Assembly: GCF_944391105.1 (NCBI RefSeq)
Contig: NZ_CALXSK010000009.1
Coordinates: 18,441-82,440 of the forward strand
Length of the DNA stretch: 64,000 nt
Direction of reading: 5' to 3'
Source: an uncultured Victivallis sp.
GTDB taxonomy: Bacteria > Verrucomicrobiota > Lentisphaeria > Victivallales > Victivallaceae
This document shows, in pieces, positions 24,667-32,322 of the stretch (the first letter of the stretch is position 1; every line of letters begins with the position of its first letter). A program made the translations under genes and the position numbers. Under the pieces are notes generated by a model. It was not told the origin of the DNA, searched no databases, and was given only the letters and a program-made list of their open reading frames with translations.

Positions 24667-25824
24667 TTATGCTTTGGTTTCGCGCAGGAAATTCTGTGCG
24701 CGATCCTCGAACGCCTTGCGGCGCGGCAGATTTTTCGGGGTGAGGGACGCGTTGAATTTCCGGAGCAGCTCAAGTTGTTCCGCTGTGAGTCCGACGGGGC
24801 TCTCGACCATGACCCGCACATGAAGGTCGCCGCGAGCACCGCCGCGCAACGACGGAACCCCCTTGCCCTTGAGCCGCAATACCGTGCCGGACTGAGTCCC
24901 CGGCGGAATCCGCATTTTCGTCTTTCCGGTCAGACTCGGAACCTCGACGGTTCCGCCCGCGACGGCGGCCTCAAACGAAATCGGCACCTCGCACTTGAGG
25001 TCATTTTCACTGCGCTGAAAGACCGCGCTGGGCCGGACGTGGATCACCACATAAAGGTCGCCGGCAGCGCCGCCGCGCAGACCGTCCTCCCCCTTGCCCG
25101 CGACCCGCATCTGCGAGCCGGTGTCGACACCGGGCTGAATCCGCAGCGAGAACGATTTCTCCTGACGAATTCTTCCTTGTCCGTGGCATTTGCGACAGGG
25201 TTTTTCGATGATCTGGCCGGTGCCCTGGCACTTCGGGCACGCTTGCTGGATGCTGAAGAATCCCTGCGAGACGTGGATACGGCCCTGGCCGCCGCACTGG
25301 GTGCAGGTTTTCCGCCCGGTCCCGGGCTCACAGCCGCTGCCGGAACAGTCGGGGCACTCGACCAGCCGGGGAATCGTGATCCGTTTTTCGGCGCCGTAAA
25401 CCGCGTCTTCGAAATCAATCTCAAGGTCATACCGGAGGTCGTTGCCTCGCACGGGTCCGTTCGGATCGCGCCGTCTGCGTCCGCCGCCGCCGCCGAACAG
25501 ATCTTCGAACGAGAATCCGCCACCTCCGCCACCGCCACCGAAAAACTGGCTGAAGATATCCTGGGCGTTGAAGTCAGGACCCGCGCCGCCCCGCTGGCTG
25601 CTGGTGTAGGCGTCGTGGCCGAACTGGTCGTACTGGCGCCGCTTTTCGGGATTGCTCAAGGTCTCATAGGCGAGAGAAACTTCCTTGAATTTTTCCTCGG
25701 CTTCCTTGTTGCCCGGATTCTTGTCCGGATGGTACTTGATCGCAAGTTTGCGATACGCTTTTTTAAGGTCGTCGAGCGTTGCGTTGCGGTCGACGCCGAG
25801 TGTCTGATAAAAATCCTGAGCCAT
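24667..25824 (-). CDS. dnaJ: Chaperone DnaJ (Hsp40)
   Basis: Co-chaperone that stimulates DnaK ATPase and delivers unfolded substrates. 385 residues. The J domain holds the HPD motif at 33-35 (KYHPDKNPG); a long glycine/phenylalanine-rich linker follows ([20 protein letters not shown]); the cysteine-rich region has all four CxxCxGxG repeats ([32 protein letters not shown]), so both zinc sites should be intact; the C-terminal substrate domains include [11 protein letters not shown] and [12 protein letters not shown]. The ATG has GGAGG about 11 bases upstream. It follows grpE by 6 bases. Confidence 0.97.
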   Translation of the reverse strand: MAQDFYQTLGVDRNATLDDLKKAYRKLAIKYHPDKNPGNKEAEEKFKEVSLAYETLSNPEKRRQYDQFGHDAYTSSQRGGAGPDFNAQDIFSQFFGGGGGGGGFSFEDLFGGGGGRRRRDPNGPVRGNDLRYDLEIDFEDAVYGAEKRITIPRLVECPDCSGSGCEPGTGRKTCTQCGGQGRIHVSQGFFSIQQACPKCQGTGQIIEKPCRKCHGQGRIRQEKSFSLRIQPGVDTGSQMRVAGKGEDGLRGGAAGDLYVVIHVRPSAVFQRSENDLKCEVPISFEAAVAGGTVEVPSLTGKTKMRIPPGTQSGTVLRLKGKGVPSLRGGARGDLHVRVMVESPVGLTAEQLELLRKFNASLTPKNLPRRKAFEDRAQNFLRETKA

Positions 25825-25830
25825 AATTGC

Positions 25831-26466
25831 TTATGCCTCCTTCTCCGCGGAAGAGTCCTCCGTTTGTTCCGCCTTGGGACCGGAGGAGACAACCACCTTC
25901 GCGGGGCGCAGCAGCCGTTCACCGAACCGGTATCCGCCGCTCCACTCCTTGAGAATGATTCCTTCCGGAACTTCGTCCGACGCTTCCCGCGCGACCGCCT
26001 CGTGGATGGTCGGGTCGAACGGAGTTCCGACTGTCTCGATCCGCTTTACGCCGGACTCCTCAAACGCCTTCAAATACTGGTCGATGATCATCGTAAGTCC
26101 CTGCCGGATCTGGTCGATCTTGTCCGACTTCTCCGAGGCCTTGCGCGCCATTATGAGGTAGTCATAGACGGTGATGAACGGCTCAAGCGCATTGGCTGCG
26201 CCGTAGATCCGGGCGTCGCTGATGTCCTTCGAGGCGCGTTTGCGGTAGTTCTGATAGTCGGCCTGGAGATAGATCAGTTTCTCCTGTACGGCCGCGAGTT
26301 CGGACTTGAGGGCTTCGAGCTCTTTTTTCACCGGATCCTCCTGGGTTTCGGGGTCTGGCTGTGTTTCCGCATTCTGCTGCTCGGCAAACGTCTCTTCCGG
26401 CTCTTCGACGGGAAGAAACTCTTCCGGGCTCTCTGCGTGATTCTTTTCGTGATGTTTGTGACTCAT
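25831..26466 (-). CDS. grpE: Nucleotide exchange factor GrpE
   Basis: Releases ADP from DnaK. 211 residues: an acidic, disordered N-terminal 60 residues, a long coiled-coil helix (about 62-115, LEALKSELAAVQEKLIYLQA), then the beta domain with the family signature (GTPFDPTIHEAVAREASDEV and GYRFGERLLRPAKVVVSSG). First gene of the minus-strand chaperone operon; neither dnaK nor hrcA is present in the window. AAAGGAG lies about 12 bases before the ATG. Confidence 0.95.
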   Translation of the reverse strand: MSHKHHEKNHAESPEEFLPVEEPEETFAEQQNAETQPDPETQEDPVKKELEALKSELAAVQEKLIYLQADYQNYRKRASKDISDARIYGAANALEPFITVYDYLIMARKASEKSDKIDQIRQGLTMIIDQYLKAFEESGVKRIETVGTPFDPTIHEAVAREASDEVPEGIILKEWSGGYRFGERLLRPAKVVVSSGPKAEQTEDSSAEKEA

Positions 26467-26505
26467 ATCTGTAAATACTCCTTTGTCTGATCTGGATGAA
26501 TTATT

Positions 26506-26533
26506 AATATAAGGGGAAACTGCCGGAAATCAA
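26506..26533 (-). promoter_or_regulatory. Promoter of grpE-dnaJ-smpB
   Basis: Minus strand TTGATT, 16 bases, TATATT. The sequence TTTCCCCTTATATT also has some likeness to a sigma-32 -10 element (CCCCAT-type). No CIRCE inverted repeat is present. Confidence 0.55.
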
Positions 26534-26691
26534 TAGGAGTGATTAACATTTTTTACGTTTTCACGAACTGCAAAGCTTGAGGCGCTGCACATTTTTCCGG
26601 AATTTTTTCATCGGAAGACTTGTTATTTTCGTGAAATCTTTTACGTTATACGGTGACCTTCACGCAGATATAACCAAAAGGGGGAATGAAG

Positions 26692-27246
26692 ATGATAGCT
26701 GGTTTGATTGTTCTGGCGGTGATCGTTGTGCTTGCACTGATCGTGATCGGAATGTACAACAGGCTGGTTCGGTCAAAGAAGCAGGTGGACAACGCCTGGT
26801 CGCAGATCGATGTTCAGCTCAAGCGGCGTTGCGATTTGATCCCGAATCTCATCGAAACCGTCAAGGGATACGCTGCGCACGAGGCTTCGGTCTTCGAGAA
26901 GGTCACGCTGGCCCGTTCGAATGCGCTGGCCGCAACCGATACCAGCGGGAAGATCGCCGCCGAAACTGCGTTGACCGGCGCGCTGCATGGCTTGATGGTG
27001 CAGATGGAGGCCTATCCGCAGCTGAAGGCGAACGAGAACTTCCTGCAGCTTCAGGAAGAGCTCACATCGACCGAGAACAAAATCTCGTTCGCGCGTCAGC
27101 ACTACAACGACAGCGCAACGAACTACAATACCGCGATTGCCGTGTTCCCCTCGAACATCATCGCCGGAATGTTCCACTTCACCGATGCCGAGCTCTGGCA
27201 GATCACCGATCCCGCCGAACGGGAAGTCCCGAAGGTGAAGTTCTGA
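26692..27246 (+). CDS. lemA: LemA family membrane protein
   Basis: 184 residues with one N-terminal membrane helix (IAGLIVLAVIVVLALIVIG) and a mostly helical soluble domain. Family landmarks: YNRLVRSKKQVDNAWSQIDV, LKRRCDLIPNLIETVKGYA, ENFLQLQEELTSTENKISFA, RQHYNDSATNYNTAI and the FHFTDAELWQI end. Start at the second ATG because GGGGG lies 7 bases before it; the ATG six bases upstream would put the ribosome site almost on the start. One base separates its stop from htpX, the common lemA-htpX pair linked to membrane protein quality control. Confidence 0.93.
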   Translation: MIAGLIVLAVIVVLALIVIGMYNRLVRSKKQVDNAWSQIDVQLKRRCDLIPNLIETVKGYAAHEASVFEKVTLARSNALAATDTSGKIAAETALTGALHGLMVQMEAYPQLKANENFLQLQEELTSTENKISFARQHYNDSATNYNTAIAVFPSNIIAGMFHFTDAELWQITDPAEREVPKVKF

Positions 27247-27247
27247 G

Positions 27248-28165
27248 ATGCGTCCTCCGAAAACGTTTCATCAGTTGATCGCTGCGAACAAGCGCAACAG
27301 CTGGTTTCTGATCGCCGGGATGTTTCTGCTGCTCATCGCGCTCGGAGTTGTGTTCGGCGGAGCTTATGGAAGCTGGCCGATCGGGCTGCTGATCGCGCTC
27401 GGGACGGCCTGCATCGTCTTTCTCTTTTCGTGGTTCGCGGGGAGCGGGACGCTGCTTGCCGTCAGCGGCGCGCATGAGATCTCCAAAGAGGATGATCCGC
27501 AGCTCTTCAACGTGGTCGAGGAGATGTCGATCGCGGCCGGAGTTCCGATGCCGCGTGTTTTCGTCATCAACACGAAGGCGATGAATGCGTTCGCCACCGG
27601 AGTCGATCCCGCTCATGCGGCCGTGGCGGTCACGGAAGGGCTGCGCAGCAGACTCAGCCGCGACGAGCTCCAGGGGGTGATCGCACATGAAATCGGGCAC
27701 ATCCGGAATTTTGACATCCGCTATACGATGCTGATGGCGGTCATGGCCGGTGCGATCGTGCTGCTGGCGGATCTGTTCCTGCGTTCGACTTTCTTCTCCG
27801 GCGGCCGTCGGCGCAACGACCGGGATGGCGGCATTCAGGCGATTCTGATGCTGGTCGGGATCGTGTTTGCGATTCTTGCGCCGATCATCACGGCACTCAT
27901 CCAGATGGCGATGAGCCGTCAGCGGGAGTATCTTGCGGACGCGTCGGCTGTGGAATTCACGCGCAACCCGGACGGTCTGGCCGATGCGCTTGCGAAGCTC
28001 GCAGGGGATGCGGTTCCGTACAGGACGAGCCGCTCGGTCGCGCCGCTCTTCATCGTAAACCCGGAGTTGAAGCTGCGCGGCGGAGCCGAAAGTTTGTTTG
28101 CCACCCATCCGCCGATCTCCGAACGGATCAAGCGGCTGTGGGCGCTCTCCGGAGGGGAGCGCTGA
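27248..28165 (+). CDS. htpX: Membrane zinc metalloprotease HtpX (M48)
   Basis: 305 residues; degrades damaged membrane proteins. Two N-terminal membrane segments (about 18-38 and 44-64), the catalytic HEIGH motif with H147, E148 and H151, further membrane segments (roughly 160-180 and 200-222), and REYLADASAVEFTRNP, whose glutamate is the third zinc ligand in this family. The C-terminal end ATHPPISERIKRL is also typical. Translationally coupled to lemA and closed by a two-way terminator. Confidence 0.96.
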   Translation: MRPPKTFHQLIAANKRNSWFLIAGMFLLLIALGVVFGGAYGSWPIGLLIALGTACIVFLFSWFAGSGTLLAVSGAHEISKEDDPQLFNVVEEMSIAAGVPMPRVFVINTKAMNAFATGVDPAHAAVAVTEGLRSRLSRDELQGVIAHEIGHIRNFDIRYTMLMAVMAGAIVLLADLFLRSTFFSGGRRRNDRDGGIQAILMLVGIVFAILAPIITALIQMAMSRQREYLADASAVEFTRNPDGLADALAKLAGDAVPYRTSRSVAPLFIVNPELKLRGGAESLFATHPPISERIKRLWALSGGER

Positions 28166-28180
28166 GGAGGAGTGCAAAAG

Positions 28181-28209
28181 AAAAACGCCCGGGGGTTCCG
28201 GGCGTTTTT
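28181..28209. terminator. Bidirectional terminator between htpX and metY
   Basis: AAAAACGCCCGG and CCGGGCGTTTTT form a perfect 12-bp inverted repeat around GGGTT; the T-run works in both directions. It serves htpX on the plus strand and metY on the minus strand. Confidence 0.95.
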
Positions 28210-28227
28210 CGTTCCCTCCGGTTTCCG

Positions 28228-29505
28228 TCAGGCGTTGGCGAGCGCCTGGTCGAAGTCGGCCTTGATATCCTCGATGTTTTCGATTCCGACCGAGAGACGG
28301 ATCATGTCCGGCGAGACGCCGGCGGCCTTGAGCTCCTCGTCCGTGAGCTGGCGGTGGGTCATGCTGGCCGGGTGCAGCACGCTCGTGCGCACGTCCGCGA
28401 CGTGAACCACGATGGCTGCGAGTTTCAGGGAGTTCATGACCCGTTCGCCCGCCGCCTTGCCGCCCTTGACTCCGAAGCAGATCACGCCGGAACACCCTTT
28501 GGGCAGATACTTTTTCGCAAGTTCATGCTGACTGCTCGACGGAAGCCCGGGGTAGTTGACCCAGCTGACCTTCGGGTGTTTTTCCAGAAATTCCGCCATC
28601 GCCTGGGCGTTTTCGCAGTGGCGCTGCATGCGCACGTGCAGCGTTTCCAGCCCGAGGTTTGCGAGCAGCGCATTGAACGGCGCCATCGGGACGCCCATGT
28701 CGCGGATGTACTGCACGCGCAGTTTCACGGAGTAGGGGGCCTCCTTGAAGCTGTCCACATAGACCAGCCCGTGATAGGCCGGATCGGGTTCGGTGAATCC
28801 GGGGAATTTCCCGTTGCTCCAGTTGAATCCGCCCTTTTCGATGATGATTCCGCCGATCGCCATGGCGTGACCGTCGGTGTATTTGCTGGTTGAATGGGTT
28901 ACGATGTCCGCGCCGAACTCGAACGGGCGGCAGAGGTAAGGCGTCGGGAACGTGTTGTCCACAATGAGCGGGATGCCCGCCTCGTGCGCAATCGCGGCAA
29001 ACCGTTCGATGTCGAGCACGATGAGCGCCGGATTCGCAAGCGTTTCGGAGAAGAGCGCCTTCGTGTTCGGCCGGATCGCCGCGCGAACCGTATCCGAATC
29101 GGCGTCCGGCTGCACGAACGTGACGTCGATTCCGAGTTTCTTGAATGTGTTGGTGAACAGAGAGACCGTTCCGCCGTAGAGACTTGCGACCGCGACGATG
29201 TGATCCCCCGCCTGGGCGAGGTTCAGGATGGAAAGCATCGATGCGGTCTGGCCGGCGCTGACCGCGACGGCGGCGACTCCCCCTTCGAGCGCGGCCATTT
29301 TGCGCTCGAACGCGTCGACGGTCGGATTCGCGAGCCGGGTGTAGAAGAATCCCTCGCGTTTGAGGTCGAAGAGATCCGCCACGCTTTGCGCGTCATCGTA
29401 TTTGTACGTGGTGCTCTGGTAGAGCGGCAGCACGCGCGGGTCGCCGTTGCCGGGCTGATAGCCGGCCTGGACCGCGCGGGTTTCGATTTTCCAGTTCTCA
29501 TTCAT
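28228..29505 (-). CDS. metY: O-acetylhomoserine sulfhydrylase (Cys/Met metabolism PLP enzyme)
   Basis: Makes homocysteine from O-acetylhomoserine and sulfide. 425 residues, the length of MetY rather than the ~380-400 of MetB/MetC. PLP lysine K208 in THSTSKYTDGH; YTRLANPT at 55-62 and SAGQTASM at 83-90 build the cofactor pocket; the insertion FNWSNGKFPGFTEPDPAYHG is a MetY feature. The C-terminus has SVGIENIEDIKADF. Start at an ATG with AGGAA upstream; 28 codons further upstream are leader. Its leader of about 85 bases shows no SAM riboswitch that I recognise. Substrate choice between O-acetyl- and O-succinylhomoserine is inferred from family. Confidence 0.92.
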   Translation of the reverse strand: MNENWKIETRAVQAGYQPGNGDPRVLPLYQSTTYKYDDAQSVADLFDLKREGFFYTRLANPTVDAFERKMAALEGGVAAVAVSAGQTASMLSILNLAQAGDHIVAVASLYGGTVSLFTNTFKKLGIDVTFVQPDADSDTVRAAIRPNTKALFSETLANPALIVLDIERFAAIAHEAGIPLIVDNTFPTPYLCRPFEFGADIVTHSTSKYTDGHAMAIGGIIIEKGGFNWSNGKFPGFTEPDPAYHGLVYVDSFKEAPYSVKLRVQYIRDMGVPMAPFNALLANLGLETLHVRMQRHCENAQAMAEFLEKHPKVSWVNYPGLPSSSQHELAKKYLPKGCSGVICFGVKGGKAAGERVMNSLKLAAIVVHVADVRTSVLHPASMTHRQLTDEELKAAGVSPDMIRLSVGIENIEDIKADFDQALANA

Positions 29506-29593
29506 GATGGAGTGTTTCCTTTGTCGTTTTTTTACAGAGGCGGAGCGTTTTTTCAGGCGCTGCGCCGCATTTCTTTTTGAGGTGTGCACGATG

Positions 29594-29622
29594 AATATAA
29601 TCGTTGAAAACCGAATTTACAA
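29594..29622 (-). promoter_or_regulatory. Promoter of metY
   Basis: Minus strand TTGTAA, 17 bases, TATATT, about 85 bases before the ATG. Confidence 0.7.
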
Positions 29623-29633
29623 GCGCCTGCCGG

Positions 29634-29662
29634 TTGCTTTTTGTCGGAAAACGGTGTACATT
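29634..29662 (+). promoter_or_regulatory. Promoter of the ptsH-ptsI operon
   Basis: TTGCTT, 17 bases, TACATT, start point near 29669. This makes the GTG at 29671 essentially leaderless and favours the internal ATG at 29770. Confidence 0.5.
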
Positions 29663-29769
29663 AATCAACTGTGAACGTAAGAGAAACTGAAACGGGCCGA
29701 TTGCAGAATCTTTTCCGGCGGGATGGCGTCTGTGATCCGTTCCAAATACAACGGGAGCTGTTGGCGCAG

Positions 29770-30066
29770 ATGAGTGCGGGGAAAGTTTTCGAGCGGGAGA
29801 TCACCGTGGGCAACACCATGGGGCTGCATGCGCGGCCTGCCGCCCAGCTGGTTCGGATCGCTTCGTCATTCGATGCGTCCATGAGCGTCGAAAAGATCGG
29901 AGACGGCGAAGAGGGCGAGGCGGACTGCCGGAGTGTGCTTTCCCTCCTGATGCTCGCGGCCGGAAAGGGCACCAGGCTGATGCTTCGCGCTTCCGGCCCG
30001 CAGGCGGAGGCCGCGTTCAAGGCGGCGGTGGAGTTTTTCGAGTCGAACTTCGGCGAGGAAAAGTAG
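29770..30066 (+). CDS. ptsH: Phosphocarrier protein HPr
   Basis: Carries phosphate from Enzyme I on H20 (motif NTMGLHARPAAQ). 98 residues from this ATG, close to the usual 85-90; a GTG 33 codons earlier gives an N-terminal extension unlike other HPr and lies at the promoter start point. The regulatory serine region is changed relative to typical HPr (EADCRSVLSLLMLAAGKGT), but serines are present near position 46 of the family. Followed after 21 bases by ptsI. No sugar permease (EII) is in the window, so its role may be mainly regulatory. Confidence 0.88.
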   Translation: MSAGKVFEREITVGNTMGLHARPAAQLVRIASSFDASMSVEKIGDGEEGEADCRSVLSLLMLAAGKGTRLMLRASGPQAEAAFKAAVEFFESNFGEEK

Positions 30067-30087
30067 ACAAAGGAGCGAGACGCAGAA

Positions 30088-31860
30088 ATGGCACTCCCGA
30101 CACAGACGATTCAGGCGATCGCGGTCTCTCCCGGTATTGCGATCGGGCGGACGGCGCGACTTACCGGGCCTGCCGGTTGTCTGGAGCCCGAGCCGCATAA
30201 GATCACCAAAGACGAGATCCCGGCGGAACTCTCCCGCTATTCCGCCGCATTGGCTCTGACGCGCACGCAGCTTGTGGAGCTCCGTCGCGAGGTGCGCGAC
30301 AAACTTCGCGCGCAGGATGCCGAAATTTTCGATGCCCACATCATGCTTGTCGACGACCGCACGTTCAGCGCCGAGGTCGAGAAGGGGATCCGCGAAAAGC
30401 TGTTTGCTGCGGAATATGCGCTTTATCTTGCCTGTGAACATTTTGCTCATGTTTTTTCGGAGATGCCGGATGAGTATTTGCGCGAACGCGCCGCCGACAT
30501 TCGCGATGTTTCCGCCCGGATTCTCTCCAACCTGACAAATATCCACGTTCACGGGCATGAGATCGACATGGATGACCGGCGGATCATCGTTGCACATACA
30601 CTCTCCCCCTCGGAGACCGCGGGGCTGGAGATCGGCAAGGTGCTTGGATTCGCGGTTGCGACCGGGAGCGCCACGAGTCATACGGCGATTCTTGCGCGGT
30701 CGATGGGGCTTCCCGCGATCGTGGGGATTCCGCCGGAGCTGCCGGAGCAGCTCTCCGCCGAGGATAAGCTCATTGTCGACGGATTCAGCGGAAAGCTGGT
30801 CATCAATCCCGATGCCCGCACCGAGGAGGCGTACCGGCTCAAAAAAGCGGAGGCCGGGCAGCTCCGCAGTCAGCTTGAGAGAGAAAATGAACTGCATCCC
30901 GAGACGACCGACGGCTTCATTGTGCAGCTTGCCGCGAATCTGGATTCGCCGGACAAGGTTGCGGAAGTGAAACGCAGCGGTGCGAGCGGAATCGGGTTGT
31001 TCCGCACGGAGTATCTCTTCATGAACCGGCAGAAGCTGCCGGACGAGGAGGAACAGTTTGAGGTTTACAAAAAACTTCTCGTCGCATGCGACAATGCACC
31101 GCTCATTGTGCGCACGCTGGACGTCGGCGGCGACAAGTTCAATACGAACATCTATCGAACGAGCGAGGAAAATCCGTTTCTCGGATTGCGCGGGATCCGG
31201 CTCTGTCTGCATGAGCGGCGGGATATCCTCGAGACGCAGTTGCGCGCGCTGCTGCGGGCGGGGGTGTTCGGAAATCTGCGGGTGATGCTGCCGATGGTCA
31301 GCAGCGTTCGCGAGGTGATCGAAGTGCGCTCGATTCTCGGGCAGCTTCATCAGCAGCTTGATGCCGAAGGCAAGGAGCATGTGTCGAATCTTTCGCTTGG
31401 TGTCATGATCGAGACGCCGGCGGCCGCGCTGATGGCGGATAAATTCGCGCCGATGGTCGACTTTTTCAGCATTGGAACGAACGATCTCGTGCAGTATACG
31501 ATGGCGATCGACCGTGGAAATGAGCGGGTCGCCTATCTGTACCGGCCGTCGCATCCGGCGATTCTGGAGCTGATCCGGCTCTGTGTGGAGGCCGCAAAGC
31601 GGCACAACATCTGGGTCAGTGTCTGCGGGCAGGTCGCGGCGGATGTGTACATGGTTCCGCTGCTGGTCGGGCTCGGCGTGCATGAGCTGAGCATGTCGCC
31701 GACGTCGATCGCGGTGGTGCGGCGTGTGATCCGCAGCATGTCGATGTATGAAATGGAACAGGCCGCACAGGCCGCGCTCGGCTGCTCGAATGCGACCGAT
31801 GCGCTGGCGGTGGCGGAGGCGCTCATCAACCAGCGCGCCCCTGAAGTGGTCAATATCTGA
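30088..31860 (+). CDS. ptsI: PEP-protein phosphotransferase (PTS Enzyme I)
   Basis: Takes phosphate from PEP and passes it to HPr. 590 residues, normal size. Phosphorylated H198 lies in GSATSHTAILARSMGLPAIVG; the PEP-binding barrel carries GIGLFRTEYLFMNR, the LRGIRLCL arginine region, FSIGTNDLVQYTMAIDRGN, and the catalytic C513 in VSVCGQVAAD. The N-terminal HPr-binding helices are present. It has neither a GAF domain (as in PtsP) nor fused HPr. AAAGGAGCG precedes the ATG with normal spacing. Next in line is a deoxyribosyltransferase-like gene 16 bases on. Confidence 0.96.
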   Translation: MALPTQTIQAIAVSPGIAIGRTARLTGPAGCLEPEPHKITKDEIPAELSRYSAALALTRTQLVELRREVRDKLRAQDAEIFDAHIMLVDDRTFSAEVEKGIREKLFAAEYALYLACEHFAHVFSEMPDEYLRERAADIRDVSARILSNLTNIHVHGHEIDMDDRRIIVAHTLSPSETAGLEIGKVLGFAVATGSATSHTAILARSMGLPAIVGIPPELPEQLSAEDKLIVDGFSGKLVINPDARTEEAYRLKKAEAGQLRSQLERENELHPETTDGFIVQLAANLDSPDKVAEVKRSGASGIGLFRTEYLFMNRQKLPDEEEQFEVYKKLLVACDNAPLIVRTLDVGGDKFNTNIYRTSEENPFLGLRGIRLCLHERRDILETQLRALLRAGVFGNLRVMLPMVSSVREVIEVRSILGQLHQQLDAEGKEHVSNLSLGVMIETPAAALMADKFAPMVDFFSIGTNDLVQYTMAIDRGNERVAYLYRPSHPAILELIRLCVEAAKRHNIWVSVCGQVAADVYMVPLLVGLGVHELSMSPTSIAVVRRVIRSMSMYEMEQAAQAALGCSNATDALAVAEALINQRAPEVVNI

Positions 31861-31876
31861 GAAATATCTGATTGTA

Positions 31877-32308
31877 ATGGACAACGGGAAACAACTTTTC
31901 AAGACGATTTATCTTTCCGGCCCGATCATGGATGAACATGAAGGTGTGGCGCGCGAATGGCGGGAGTCTGCGAAACGGCTCTTTGCAGGGAAATACCGGC
32001 TGCTCGATCCGATGCGCCGCAAGTTCGTCGACCGTGAGGTGGACAGTGCGAATGAGATTGTGGAGTTCGATCTGCTCGATGTGCGCAATGCGGACATCAT
32101 TCTGGTAAATTACAGCCGGCCGAGCATCGGGACGAGCATGGAGGTGTTCTATGCCTCGCACGTGCTGGGGAAGTTCGTGGTGGCGTTCTCCCCCTATGAA
32201 TACCGGGAGTGCAGTCCGTGGATGGTGCGTTACTGCACGAAGATTCTCGGTTCGCTGGAGGAGGCGGTGGAGTACATCGGCATCCACTTCTCCCGGGATA
32301 TGGAGTAA
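31877..32308 (+). CDS. Nucleoside 2-deoxyribosyltransferase-like protein
   Basis: 143 residues with the Rossmann-like fold of this superfamily: TIYLSGPIMDEHEG near the start, a central DLLDVRNADIILVNYSRP, and GTSMEVFYASHVLGKFVVAF, which contains the conserved glutamate nucleophile position (S-M-E). These proteins usually cleave or transfer deoxyribose of nucleosides or nucleotides; the precise substrate is unknown. The ribosome site is weak. It lies between ptsI and glmS in a tight run on the same strand (gaps of 16 and 14 bases), which gives no metabolic hint beyond cotranscription. Confidence 0.78.
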   Translation: MDNGKQLFKTIYLSGPIMDEHEGVAREWRESAKRLFAGKYRLLDPMRRKFVDREVDSANEIVEFDLLDVRNADIILVNYSRPSIGTSMEVFYASHVLGKFVVAFSPYEYRECSPWMVRYCTKILGSLEEAVEYIGIHFSRDME

Positions 32309-32322
32309 CAGGAGTCAGTCAT

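Noticed and set aside
24155..26685. tmRNA gene next to smpB
   Set aside because: No tRNA-Ala-like acceptor ends or tag reading frame in the gaps; the available intergenic space is too short.
26467..26691. CIRCE element (HrcA operator) before grpE
   Set aside because: No TTAGCACTC-N9-GAGTGCTAA-type inverted repeat is present; only a sigma-70-like promoter was found.
29671..29769. Longer GTG start for HPr
   Set aside because: It coincides with the predicted transcription start, has no ribosome site, and adds 33 residues unlike any HPr.
32309..32322. glmS ribozyme
   Set aside because: Only 14 bases lie between the upstream gene and the glmS ATG, far too few for the ribozyme.
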